This document shows positions 1 through 7,896 of a stretch of 64,000 bases of DNA, piece after piece. The stretch's first letter is position 1. Each line of letters opens with the position of its first letter. A model generated the notes under the pieces. That model worked only from the letters and a program-made list of their open reading frames with translations. It did not search any database and was not told where the DNA came from. A program made the translations under genes and the position numbers. The stretch is taken from contig JASEIU010000001.1 in NCBI GenBank assembly GCA_030017715.1, positions 396,677-460,676 on the forward strand, written 5' to 3'. The stretch is from Candidatus Saccharicenans sp. (lineage in GTDB: Bacteria; Acidobacteriota; Aminicenantia; Aminicenantales; Saccharicenantaceae).

Positions 1-413
1 CCGCCGAGCACCCGGACCTCGTTGCCGATAGCTGTCTGGGTGAGCCAGGCCTGCCGGAATCTTTCCTCACCGACACCTTCGGTGGCGACTCCAATTGTGA
101 CCTGGTCAGCGGCGGCCCAGCCGAAAACAGGCTGGCCTAAATTCAGGGTGTAATTTATTCCGGCTACACCGATGGCCATTTTTGGTTTCCCGTCCCAGGT
201 GGTCAGGTAATAGCGCGAGGGCTGGGGGTGAGCTATCTGGCCCTTAACCGCAGTGACCACCAGCCGGTCCCTGTTGGTCTTTAAGGCCGGAGAATCCTGC
301 CCGGCCGCATATAATTGAACAAGACTGATGATAAGAAGCAAAATCAACGGTAAAGTTTGCTTACACAGTCGCCATCCGCGGACCTTAATCATTGAATTTC
401 TTCTTTTTGACAT
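1..413 (-). CDS. DUF4438-domain exported protein, N-terminal part (runs off left edge)
   Basis: Reads leftwards from an ATG at 413 preceded by AGGAGGT six bases upstream; an ATG at 392 is a weaker in-frame alternative. The first ~40 residues contain a hydrophobic core (LPLILLLIISLVQL) ending in AAGQ, which looks like a signal peptide. The mature part carries VVTAVKGQIAHP, WDGKPKMAIGVAGINYTL, GQPVFGWAAADQ and IGNEVRVLGG, the pattern I associate with the N-terminal half of DUF4438 proteins (Thermotoga TM1086-like). The biochemical role of that family is not established to my knowledge. Only ~137 residues lie in the window; the C-terminal part is missing. Confidence 0.7.
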   Translation of the reverse strand, partial: MSKRRNSMIKVRGWRLCKQTLPLILLLIISLVQLYAAGQDSPALKTNRDRLVVTAVKGQIAHPQPSRYYLTTWDGKPKMAIGVAGINYTLNLGQPVFGWAAADQVTIGVATEGVGEERFRQAWLTQTAIGNEVRVLG

Positions 414-484
414 GCCGGACCTCCTGACTAATTCATTTAGCAAATTGGCATTATTATAATTTTTTTCTTTCCTGCCCGGCAATT

Positions 485-520
485 AAAAACGGGGGACACA
501 ATACTCATTCCCCGATTCTT
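485..520 (+). repeat. REP-type palindromic repeat, head form, copy 1
   Basis: AAAAACGGGGGACACAATAC continuing to TCATTCCCC. This is the head form of the window's dispersed repeat, placed 70 bases upstream of the DUF4438 gene. No inverted tail copy is visible nearby. Confidence 0.8.
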
Positions 521-827
521 TATAAATCAGTGCAGTTTTTAATTCCATAGCAAAGGTAAATTATATGAAAGTTCGATTCCCGCTGATTGTCATTCATCCC
601 GTCTGAAAAACCTTTACCCGTAAGAATTAAGGCTTTGGTTAAGCTCATATTCAAATCTTGCCTGGCGAGGGAATGCTGAAAGCGATAACAGGCAAAATTT
701 CAGTTCTTTTATGGGAGTCAGAAGGCTTCCGGCCGCGAAATCAGAAATGCTTTTCCTGAAAATCATATCTTTTGCGGAGAAATTGTTTCTTATCCGAAAT
801 CCTATTTATCCGAAAGCTTTTCAATAT
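521..827. other. Non-coding stretch, nothing recognised
   Basis: Only short reading frames lacking ribosome sites. I see no RNA gene, terminator or repeat beyond the REP at its left edge. Confidence 0.5.
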
Positions 828-1178
828 TCAGGCTTTTCCGACGGACGCAGGCGCAGAAACCATGATAGTTGGCGCAGATTCCTCCGAAATTGAGATAAAA
901 CCCCAGAAAAGCGGCCGCCCAAGGATGTGAGCAAAAGTCGGCTGAGAATGAGGCAGAAGATAAATTCCCCAGGTCACCAGAAAGCAGCCTATCACTATTG
1001 ACGTGTGGCCAAAAACCAGAGTGGCCGTCCGGGACCTGGTCCAGCCGACATAGACCAGGCTGCCTCCGATAAAGAAAGGCACTATTGCCCCGAGACTCTG
1101 GTGAGCGATCAGAGTCCAGATTCCCATGATCAGGAGCAATAATCCGAGCGCAAAAGCGATCCAGCCCTTCGGTCTCAC
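828..1178 (-). CDS. Small integral membrane protein, unknown function
   Basis: Reads leftwards from a GTG at 1178 chosen because GGAGGAGAAAAA lies directly upstream; longer upstream starts lack such a site. The ~116-residue product has three strong hydrophobic segments: about residues 5-25 (GWIAFALGLLLLIMGIWTL), 31-50 and 58-78, with short basic loops between them, and a polar Ser/Ala-rich C-terminus. I recognise no family motif. It stands alone, divergent from the TPR-PDZ gene on its right, so context does not suggest a role. The membrane location is well supported; any function would be a guess. Confidence 0.6.
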   Translation of the reverse strand: MRPKGWIAFALGLLLLIMGIWTLIAHQSLGAIVPFFIGGSLVYVGWTRSRTATLVFGHTSIVIGCFLVTWGIYLLPHSQPTFAHILGRPLFWGFISISEESAPTIMVSAPASVGKA

Positions 1179-1559
1179 TTTTTCTCCTCCAGGCAGACAA
1201 TTTATAAAAAAAGGACGAATCAACTTCCATCCCCGGTTCTGCAGGCCCAATATTTAGTGGAATCCATAAGCCGGCACCTCATCGCTCTCTTTGCTAACCG
1301 AGCTTAAGGCCGACGCCTTCTCAGGATAGGCCGGGGTTAGTGCGGGTTGCCTCCTTCATTGCCAGATTATCCGGCAACAAAAGTGCTATTTGACTTGCGG
1401 CCCGATTCTTTCTTACAATAGCCAACGATAAATGAGGATATCTAATTTATCAAACTCCATTTTACCGCCGCCAAAATTAACCTTCCTCATCTTCTAAATC
1501 CCTCAATTAAGGGGTTTTGATTTAGATATCTCTCATCGAATTAGTTTCGGAGGTGTTAA
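1179..1559. other. Intergenic region with an imperfect inverted repeat
   Basis: A divergent promoter region between the small membrane protein and the TPR-PDZ gene. An imperfect inverted repeat is visible: GATATCTAATTTATCAAAC at 1437 and its near-complement ending GATTTAGATATC at 1530, about 50 bases apart. It may be a decayed insertion or a long hairpin upstream of the right-hand gene. Confidence 0.35.
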
Positions 1560-3626
1560 ATGCCACGATTGCTTAGAATCTTGATAACCTGTCTGGTGAT
1601 AGCGGCGCTGGCAATACCGGCAACAGCTCAAAAACAGTACCGTGATGGCCTCGAAGCCTTATATGATGGAAAACTGGATGAAGCCATCGCCTTTTTTAAG
1701 AAGCAAGTGGAAAAAGAAAAAGACACCGGAAAGCTGGCCGCCCACAGCTCTTTTTTGCTGGGGGTTTCGTATTTCAAAAACAGGCAGTATCCGGAAGCAA
1801 TTCAGTACCTGAAAAGAACTGAGGACGTTTATAAAGAAGGAATGCACGTTTATCAGCTTGGCGAGGCCTGGTATTACTGGCTGGGCCGGGCTTACTATGA
1901 GAACGGTAAATATCAGGAAGCCGCCTCCTGGCTTAAGAAGGCAGCCGAGATCGCCAACATGCAACCATCAACAAAATATGACGGAATGCCGAAAATCCCT
2001 GAAATCGAGATCTGGAAGAAGTACTATATTCCTCTCGTGCCTTCAAAGGATGTCTGCTATTACTGGCAGGGTCGGGCGCTTTATTCCGGCGACCAGTATC
2101 AGGAAGCCATCAGCGCCCTGGCCAAAAGCATTGAATTGAATCCCAAAGGGGCGGCGCCGGATTATGCCCTGGTGGCGGCCTGTCTGCGCGAATTGAAAAA
2201 ATACGATGAAGCCTTAGCGGCTGTTAATAAATCTCTTGAACTGGGCCCGGAGGCCTCGACCTATATGATCCTTGGTTCAATTTTCAGGGGAAAAAGAGAT
2301 ACCGGGGCGGCCATCAACGCTTATCAAAAGGCGATAGGGCTGAATCCCTCCTACGTTGAAGCTTATCTTAACATTGCCTCATTGCACATGTCGGAAGAAA
2401 GATACAGCGCGGCCGAAGAAGTCCTGAAAAAAGCCCCGGCTACATCCCTCACCGGAATCAATCTGAGCCTCTGCCTGCTGGCCTCGGGCAAGTACGATGA
2501 AGCGATCGCTCTGAGCGATCAACAAATAAAAAATTGGATGAAAAAAGGAGTCGGAATAGAGGTCACAATAGTTGATAAATATCCGGTGGTCAGTTCTCTC
2601 CTGCCGTCATTTCCGGCGCAGAAAGAGGGAGTTCAGCCGGGCGACAGAATTGTGAAAATAAATAACAAATCGGCCCGGGACCTGGGCGAAGAACTCGTCA
2701 GGCAAGAATTAAATCCAGAGGCCGGCAGCACGGTCAATCTGGTAATTGAAAGGAAAGGCGAGAAGAAACCCCTCAACTTTGTCCTGACCAGCGTGGAGAT
2801 GATCGGCACCGGGGCGGCCTCCAATTACGGAATTAAAAGCCTGGTGGAAGCTGTTAGCGGCAGGCTAAAAGAGGCTCAAAGCGATGCCGCTACGGCCTTC
2901 AATCTGATTCCTGAAAATCCCTGGGCCAGAAGAGCGGAATGTTTTTCGCGCCTTTTTGATCAGACCAGCAAAGAGAAGATAGCCGAGGCCATTGGCTGGC
3001 TCTCAGACAGCCACGACAATTTTGACCGCCTGCTTCTAACGCTGGCTTATGCTAGGGGCGGCGACCTGGAACGGGCGGCCCGGATATACGCCGCCATCCC
3101 GGAAGATTACCTTTATGCTCAGAATGCTTTCCGGGCTGAGTTTTCGAAGGCGGCCCGCGAGTCTTTAAAGCCCTATCTGGACGGCAAATTGGAAACCATA
3201 AAATCATACGAGTCGGCCGGTAAGTTAAAGGAAGCTCTCGACGGATACGCTGAGATTATTGAATTATCTTCGGCAGAGGATGCCGGTAAGATAAGAAAGC
3301 ATGTGGGGCAGCTCATAAAGGGCACAGCATTTCTTACCGACGTTCCTGAAGAAGCCAGGAAGCATATCATCCGGGCCGAAGTATTGAGCGAGAAAAAAGA
3401 ATTCAGCCGGGCCATCGAAGAATACGAAGGAGCGAAAGAGATCGCGCCCTTTTATCCTGAAATCTACAAATCAATGGCCACGATGCACGAAGCTTTGCGG
3501 GAATACCGTCAGGCGATACGAAACCTTAACGCCTATCTTGAGCTCTATCCTGACGCTCCGGAAGCCCGGGACATGAAGGATAAAATCATAAAACTGGAAT
3601 TTTTGCTGGAAGAACAGAAAAAATAA
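1560..3626 (+). CDS. Exported TPR-repeat protein with an internal PDZ domain
   Basis: The start ATG follows TTCGGAGGTGTTAA, a good ribosome site. Residues 1-23 form a signal peptide ending ATAQ, so the protein is periplasmic or surface-facing. Repeated 34-residue TPR units cover roughly residues 25-320 (for example YQEAISALAKSIELNPKG and YDEALAAVNKSLELGP) and again 430-680. Between them, at about 331-410, lies a PDZ domain with LPSFPAQKEGVQPGDRIVKI and the following strand set. TPR and PDZ modules both bind other polypeptides, so a scaffold or protease-adaptor role is plausible, but no catalytic residues are visible. Monocistronic; a REP-bounded element starts four bases past the stop codon. 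Length 688 residues. Confidence 0.85.
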   Translation: MPRLLRILITCLVIAALAIPATAQKQYRDGLEALYDGKLDEAIAFFKKQVEKEKDTGKLAAHSSFLLGVSYFKNRQYPEAIQYLKRTEDVYKEGMHVYQLGEAWYYWLGRAYYENGKYQEAASWLKKAAEIANMQPSTKYDGMPKIPEIEIWKKYYIPLVPSKDVCYYWQGRALYSGDQYQEAISALAKSIELNPKGAAPDYALVAACLRELKKYDEALAAVNKSLELGPEASTYMILGSIFRGKRDTGAAINAYQKAIGLNPSYVEAYLNIASLHMSEERYSAAEEVLKKAPATSLTGINLSLCLLASGKYDEAIALSDQQIKNWMKKGVGIEVTIVDKYPVVSSLLPSFPAQKEGVQPGDRIVKINNKSARDLGEELVRQELNPEAGSTVNLVIERKGEKKPLNFVLTSVEMIGTGAASNYGIKSLVEAVSGRLKEAQSDAATAFNLIPENPWARRAECFSRLFDQTSKEKIAEAIGWLSDSHDNFDRLLLTLAYARGGDLERAARIYAAIPEDYLYAQNAFRAEFSKAARESLKPYLDGKLETIKSYESAGKLKEALDGYAEIIELSSAEDAGKIRKHVGQLIKGTAFLTDVPEEARKHIIRAEVLSEKKEFSRAIEEYEGAKEIAPFYPEIYKSMATMHEALREYRQAIRNLNAYLELYPDAPEARDMKDKIIKLEFLLEEQKK

Positions 3627-3629
3627 CAG

Positions 3630-3912
3630 AAAACGGGGGACACAATACTCATTCCCCAATTTTATAGTTAAGTTAGTTTGTTTCGCCGGGCTGAGCAAAA
3701 CAGGAGATCGGTGGGATGGGCTTTCATCTGCCCGATGTAGCCTGCACGAAAAATGGAACGAGCCGGCCCCTTATTTTTTCGTTCAGGATTTCACTATTCA
3801 AATTATAGAATCTTGTTCTTGTTATCGACCCTTCCGGTAATACAAGCTGGCAACGGAATAAAATTCGCCCGCACCAAAAATAGGAGACAGAGTATTGTGT
3901 CCCCCGTTTTTT
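3630..3912 (+). mobile_element. REP-bounded MITE-like element, copy A (283 bp)
   Basis: Begins with a head REP (3630-3660, ACGGGGGACACAATACTC then ATTCCCC) and ends with an inverted tail REP (3883-3912, GGAGACAGAGTATTGTGTCC then CCCGTTTT). The roughly 220-bp interior has no open frame of note. It aligns by eye along its length with 5737-6010, for example a TTAAG motif followed by CGGGC and GGAGAT on the left and AAGCTG-CAAC-GAATA near the right end. A third, truncated relative lies at 6454-6545. This looks like a non-autonomous element mobilised through its REP ends. Confidence 0.7.
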
Positions 3913-3928
3913 CGAATTGAATATCAAT

Positions 3929-3957
3929 TTGACATACATAGAACTGCTATGTATAAT
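3929..3957 (+). promoter_or_regulatory. Sigma-70 promoter with palindromic PadR-type operator in the spacer
   Basis: TTGACA (3929-3934), a 17-base spacer and TATAAT (3952-3957) make a consensus promoter for the PadR gene at 3995. The palindrome ATACATAG (3934-3941), five bases, CTATGTAT (3947-3954) fills the spacer and overlaps both hexamers, where a bound repressor would block polymerase. PadR proteins usually bind dyads of this sort and often control their own operon. Confidence 0.8.
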
Positions 3958-3994
3958 TGCTCAAGGTATGAATGGATTTTAGAGGATTGCTCTC

Positions 3995-4372
3995 ATGGAA
4001 ATCGACAAGGATCTAGTAGCCGCCTATGCCACACCCCTGGTGCTGGCGATACTCAGCGAAGGTGAAAGCTATGGTTACGCCATCATCAAGCGCGTCGGCG
4101 AGCTGTCCGGCGGCGAACTGCAGTGGACAGACGGCATGCTCTATCCGCTTCTCCACCGCCTTGAACGAAGCGGCCTGGTGGAAGCTTCCTGGCGCGCGTC
4201 AGAATCCGGTCGGAAACGAAAGTATTATCGTCTGACCGCGGCCGGCCGGGAACAGCTCGAACGTCAGCGCCGCCAGTGGCAGGTAGTTACCAGAACCATG
4301 AAGGGCATCTGGTGTCTGGCCGCTGACCCCACAGATCAGCTGGCCCAGCTTACCCCCGCAGGAGAAAAATAA
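3995..4372 (+). CDS. PadR-family transcriptional regulator
   Basis: A 125-residue winged-helix protein. It has the PadR pattern: LVLAILSEGESYGYAIIKRV (residues ~12-31), then DGMLYPLLHRLERSGLVEA (recognition helix and wing) and KRKYYRLTAAGREQLE, followed by a short C-terminal dimerisation helix. It represses or is relieved by ligands such as phenolics, drugs or envelope signals in known members; the ligand here is unknown. It is co-transcribed with the membrane protein at 4372, whose ATG overlaps this gene's TAA by one base. The operator-like palindrome in its promoter suggests autoregulation of the pair. Confidence 0.9.
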   Translation: MEIDKDLVAAYATPLVLAILSEGESYGYAIIKRVGELSGGELQWTDGMLYPLLHRLERSGLVEASWRASESGRKRKYYRLTAAGREQLERQRRQWQVVTRTMKGIWCLAADPTDQLAQLTPAGEK

Positions 4373-5739
4373 TGACCAACAGAGAAACCCTGGAAGAAAA
4401 AATCAGCAGGTGGCGCCATTATCTTCAGAGAAAGCAGGCCATCACGCCGGTCGATGTGGACGAGCTCGAAGACCATCTGAGAAGCCACATAGAAAATCTC
4501 CTGGGCGCCGGCCTGGACGAGGATGAAGCCTTCCTGGTGGCGGTGAAGCGCCTGGGCAGCCTGGACGAAATTTCGCGCGAATTCGCGGTGGAATATTCAG
4601 AGCGTCTCTGGAAGCAGCTCGTCCTTTCTCCGGAAGGCGACAGCGCGTCACCAGCCGACAGGCGTCAGGCGCTTCTGGCAATGGCCATGGCGCTGGCAGC
4701 CGCCCTGGCCATGAAAATTCCCGCTCTTTTCGGCCTTCAGTTTGGCGAGCATTCGCCGGCTATGCCGTTTTATCTGCGCAACCTCTCGTTGTTTGTGCTG
4801 CCCTTTATGGCGACCTTCTTCGGCCTGAAACGCAGAATGTGGGGGACAGGTTGGCTCTGGTTGTCACTTCCGTTTGTAGTTTCGGGATTGATTGTCAACC
4901 TCATGCCTTTTGGCGCCCGGAGTCATACCGGCATGCTGACGGCTATTCATCTTCCGATAGCCCTGTGGTTGTGGGCGAGTTATGCCTATGCCGGCGGCCG
5001 CCAGCCCGGACATGACCAGCGCATGAACTACATCCGTTTCTCGGGCGAATGGTTTATTTATTACACACTTATCGCCCTGGGAGGCGGTTTGCTGATGGCT
5101 CTTACGCAGTTCTTGTTTGAAGCCGTCGGTCTCAACGCCGAGAGGGCTCTTCAGGAGTGGGTCCTGCCGTGCGGGGCGGCTGGCGCCGTAATCATAGCCG
5201 CCTGGCTGGTTGAGCAGAAACAGAGCGTGATTGAGAATATGGCTCCGGTGCTGACCCGGCTGTTCAGCCCGCTTTTTGCTGCTCTGTTGCTGGTGTTTGT
5301 GGCCGCGGTCGTCTGGACCGGGAACCCTATCAACATCCAGCGCGAAGTCCTGATAGGGTTTGACCTGCTGCTGGTTCTGGTGCTGGGCCTCATTCTTTAT
5401 TCCATTTCGGCTCGCGACCCTCAGGCGCCGCCGGGGCATTTCGATGCGCTACAGCTTCTGCTGGTTGTCTGCGCGTTGGTAGTGGATGGACTTGCCCTGT
5501 GGGCCATGGCCGGCCGCATCTCTGAATTCGGGTTCAGCCCGAACAAGCTGGCGGCTCTCGGCTTAAACCTGCTACTACTGACAAACCTGGCCTGGTCGGC
5601 TGTGCTCTATGCCCGCTTCCTGGCCAGGCGCATTCCGTTTATACGGCTCGAGCGCTGGCAGACAGGCTACCTGCCTGTTTTTGCCCTGTGGGCGGCGGTG
5701 GTGGCAATATTCTTCCCGATAATCTTCAACTACCGTTAA
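4372..5739 (+). CDS. Permease-prefix-domain membrane protein, PadR partner
   Basis: 455 residues. The cytoplasmic N-terminus (about 1-85) has the all-helical pattern of permease prefix domain 1, with DELEDHLRSHIENLLGAGLD and EDEAFLVAVKRLGSLDEISR. It is followed by about nine to ten hydrophobic segments spread over residues 100-455. No transport or catalytic signature is visible. PadR regulator plus prefix-domain permease is a common two-gene arrangement; the start overlaps the PadR stop (TAATG), indicating translational coupling. Probably a regulated envelope protein. The head of REP-bounded copy C begins at its stop codon. Confidence 0.8.
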   Translation: MTNRETLEEKISRWRHYLQRKQAITPVDVDELEDHLRSHIENLLGAGLDEDEAFLVAVKRLGSLDEISREFAVEYSERLWKQLVLSPEGDSASPADRRQALLAMAMALAAALAMKIPALFGLQFGEHSPAMPFYLRNLSLFVLPFMATFFGLKRRMWGTGWLWLSLPFVVSGLIVNLMPFGARSHTGMLTAIHLPIALWLWASYAYAGGRQPGHDQRMNYIRFSGEWFIYYTLIALGGGLLMALTQFLFEAVGLNAERALQEWVLPCGAAGAVIIAAWLVEQKQSVIENMAPVLTRLFSPLFAALLLVFVAAVVWTGNPINIQREVLIGFDLLLVLVLGLILYSISARDPQAPPGHFDALQLLLVVCALVVDGLALWAMAGRISEFGFSPNKLAALGLNLLLLTNLAWSAVLYARFLARRIPFIRLERWQTGYLPVFALWAAVVAIFFPIIFNYR

Positions 5740-6010
5740 ACGGGAGACACAATACTCATTCCCCAATTTTTCGTTAAGATGGTCTGATTTTCCGGGCCGA
5801 CCAAGTCGGGAGATATGAAGGACAGGCTTTGATCCTCCTGGCCTGGCCGGAATTAAAGAGAAAACTATCTGTCCTCTATATTTTCGGCGCAGAATTTCGC
5901 CAGCCAAATTATATAATTTTGTTAGAGAAGCCGGCGGTAATTCAAGCTGACAACTGAATAGAGTTTACCCATTAGAAAAATAGGGGACAGAGATTCGCGT
6001 CTTCCGTCTG
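5737..6010 (+). mobile_element. REP-bounded MITE-like element, copy C (274 bp)
   Basis: The head REP (5737-5770, AAACGGGAGACACAATACTC) overlaps the stop codon of the preceding gene. The tail REP at 5982-6010 (AGGGGACAGAG then a degenerate CGCGTCTTCCG) is decayed. The interior matches copy A at 3630-3912 in order and spacing. No coding capacity. From here to 6270 nothing else is recognised. Confidence 0.65.
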
Positions 6011-6270
6011 TTGCAGAACTCCAGTCTTTCTGCTTGCAGTTCAGAGAATTGCCAGCCGGGCAAGATAGTCCCCACCCTCTGATTGTCTTATTGCCTCGCA
6101 CCCCCATCCCGCGCGGCTGGCGTGCTCGCTAAAAGTTTTGGCATTCACCTGCAGCCAGCCGAAATCAGGTATCGATGGCTTTTTTTGAAAAGAGCCTTTA
6201 ATGGCTGAAAATTTTCAGCCGTGTGCCATCTGGAAAAAGGACATTAATCACAAGTGCCAGCGTCCTGCGG

Positions 6271-6453
6271 CTATTTCTTGACTGAGGCGTCTTCTTTTAA
6301 GCCGACCTTTCTGTACAAATCACGGCGGCCGGCTTTGTCTGCCTCCATAATCTTTCTGGCGTATTTAGCCACCTCTTCGGCCCTGGCCCTGGGCACCACG
6401 ACAACGCCGTCGCCGTCAGCCACAATTACGTCTCCCGGGATGACCAGGACTCC
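6271..6453 (-). pseudogene. RraA/HMG-aldolase family protein, C-terminal fragment cut by a repeat element
   Basis: Reading leftwards, 6453 to the TAG at 6271 encodes about 60 residues with PGDVIVADGDGVVVVPRARA, then EEVAKYARKI and RRDLYRKVGLKED. This is the C-terminal third of the RraA-like fold (4-hydroxy-4-methyl-2-oxoglutarate aldolase / RNase E regulator superfamily, PF03737). Everything upstream is replaced at about 6454 by sequence matching the right half of the REP-bounded element. There is no start codon or N-terminal half anywhere to the right, so the gene is dead. Confidence 0.75.
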
Positions 6454-6545
6454 GCTTATAGAATCTTGCGGTAAAACGGGCTGGCAACGGAATAAAATTG
6501 GCCCTTTTATAAAAATAAGGTACAGAATATTGTGTTACCCATTTT
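6454..6545 (+). mobile_element. REP-bounded element, truncated copy D (right end only)
   Basis: CTTATAGAATCTTG, then CTGGCAACGGAATAAAATT and a degenerate tail REP (GTACAGAATATTGTGTTACC) correspond to the right-hand ~90 bases of copy A (3820-3912). The left end is missing. Its junction with the rraA-like fragment is at about 6453. Confidence 0.7.
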
Positions 6546-6638
6546 GTTATCTAGTCAGGAAACACGGAACAAAAGCCGGGAGCATTTCGTTTAGCCTATC
6601 TGTGGCTGAATTAATGCCGAAATTCTGGAGAAGATAAA

Positions 6639-7778
6639 ATGACGGACATCCAATTGCTCCGAAATCGAGTCTTTATTCTGATTTTTATCGGATTGCTTCT
6701 TATTGCTGCCCGGGCTGAACCCTGTTCCACTTTCCTGCTCAAGAAAAATGGGATCCTGCTGGTGGGACATAATCTGGACGAGAGGGCACACGTTCCCGGG
6801 CTGGTGATCATCAACAAGCGCGGAATCGCGAAGACTTCTGTATCCTGGGCCTCGCTCATTTCGGGTAAGCCAGACTCAACGCCACCTCTGACCTGGAAAT
6901 CAAAATACGCCTCGATCACTTTCAATGCTTTCGGTCGTGATTTTCCTGACGATGGGATTAACGAAAAAGGGCTTTTTATAGGCGAAATGACATTGCAGGA
7001 AAGCCGGTTTCCTGATAATCCCGCTTTGCCCAGAATATTCATGTCGCTCTGGATGCAATACGTGCTCGACAGCTTCGATGACATAGATCAGGTCATCGAA
7101 AGTGCTTCCCGGCTGACCATTGATGGCTGGGGCTGGCATTTTTTCACCGCGGATAGCTCTGGTCGGGCGGCGGCCATAGAGTTTCTTGACGGTAGAGTAG
7201 TTGTTAATCAGGGCGAAAACATGCCCGTCCCTGTCCTTTGTAATAGTCAGTATGAAGAAGAATTGGGAAACCTGAGTCTTTATCAGAGTTTCGGGGGCAA
7301 CAAGCCTGTTTCCATGGATAAACAGGAAACACCCCGATTTGTTCAGGCGGCCTGGATGCTTGAGAATTTTTCCCCCGATAAAAAAGAGCCGGTTGACTAT
7401 GCTTTTGAAATCTTGAGTCAGCTTGAACGAGGCGGAACGCAGTGGTCACTGGTCTGTGACCTTAAGAAACAAAGAGTCTGGTTTCGGTCTGCAGCCTCAC
7501 CAAAAATTAAGGAAATTTGCCTCAAAGCTTTTAACCCTGAATGTACAGAGCCGGTAAAATTTGTTGATATTCATTCAGACCTTGAGGGCGACGTGTCCAA
7601 GGATATGGATGACTATTCTTACACAGCTAATAGGAGCTTCTGTGAGAAAGCTATGAAAGCCCTGCTTAAAATTTCCCCGCTTTTTGAAAAAGTGGTTGCC
7701 ATGCAGGGTGGAACAATGGATGGCCTGCTGGAACGCATTGCCACCTTTCCCGAAAAGGCAATTTGCCAGCATCCTTAG
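6639..7778 (+). CDS. Exported linear-amide C-N hydrolase (choloylglycine hydrolase-like, Ntn family)
   Basis: Start ATG after GGAGAAG. A signal peptide spans residues 1-26 (VFILIFIGLLLIAARA). Cys29 in EPCSTFLL is placed where the N-terminal nucleophile of Ntn amidohydrolases is exposed after processing, and VGHNLDE follows as in penicillin V acylase/choloylglycine hydrolases. Further family landmarks are FGRDFPDDGINEKGLFIGEM and the NSQYEEELGN region (family Asn). 379 residues is a usual length. The substrate cannot be read from sequence; it could be an acylated amino acid, a bile-acid-like conjugate or an acyl-homoserine lactone. Expected in the periplasm. Stands alone, converging with the M49 gene; a tail REP lies between the two stops. 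Confidence 0.85.
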   Translation: MTDIQLLRNRVFILIFIGLLLIAARAEPCSTFLLKKNGILLVGHNLDERAHVPGLVIINKRGIAKTSVSWASLISGKPDSTPPLTWKSKYASITFNAFGRDFPDDGINEKGLFIGEMTLQESRFPDNPALPRIFMSLWMQYVLDSFDDIDQVIESASRLTIDGWGWHFFTADSSGRAAAIEFLDGRVVVNQGENMPVPVLCNSQYEEELGNLSLYQSFGGNKPVSMDKQETPRFVQAAWMLENFSPDKKEPVDYAFEILSQLERGGTQWSLVCDLKKQRVWFRSAASPKIKEICLKAFNPECTEPVKFVDIHSDLEGDVSKDMDDYSYTANRSFCEKAMKALLKISPLFEKVVAMQGGTMDGLLERIATFPEKAICQHP

Positions 7779-7842
7779 AAAATTCGCAAAGTCAGGGCAT
7801 CTTTCCCTGCCCCCAGCAGAGATCAAATTGTCTTTAATCAGG

Positions 7843-7874
7843 AAAATGGGGACAGAGTATTGTGTCCCCCGTTT
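7843..7874 (-). repeat. REP-type repeat, tail form, between convergent genes
   Basis: GGGGACAGAGTATTGTGTCC continuing CCCGTTTT. The arms GGGGACA and TGTCCCC form a 7-bp hairpin. It lies in the gap between the stop codons of two converging genes, the usual place for REP sequences, and could help terminate or stabilise both transcripts. Confidence 0.8.
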
Positions 7875-7896
7875 TCTGCGCCCGTTTCTGCTTTAT

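Noticed and set aside
711-893. A 60-codon frame upstream of the small membrane protein
   Set aside because: Overlaps the 3' end of the better-supported minus-strand gene and has no ribosome site or motif.
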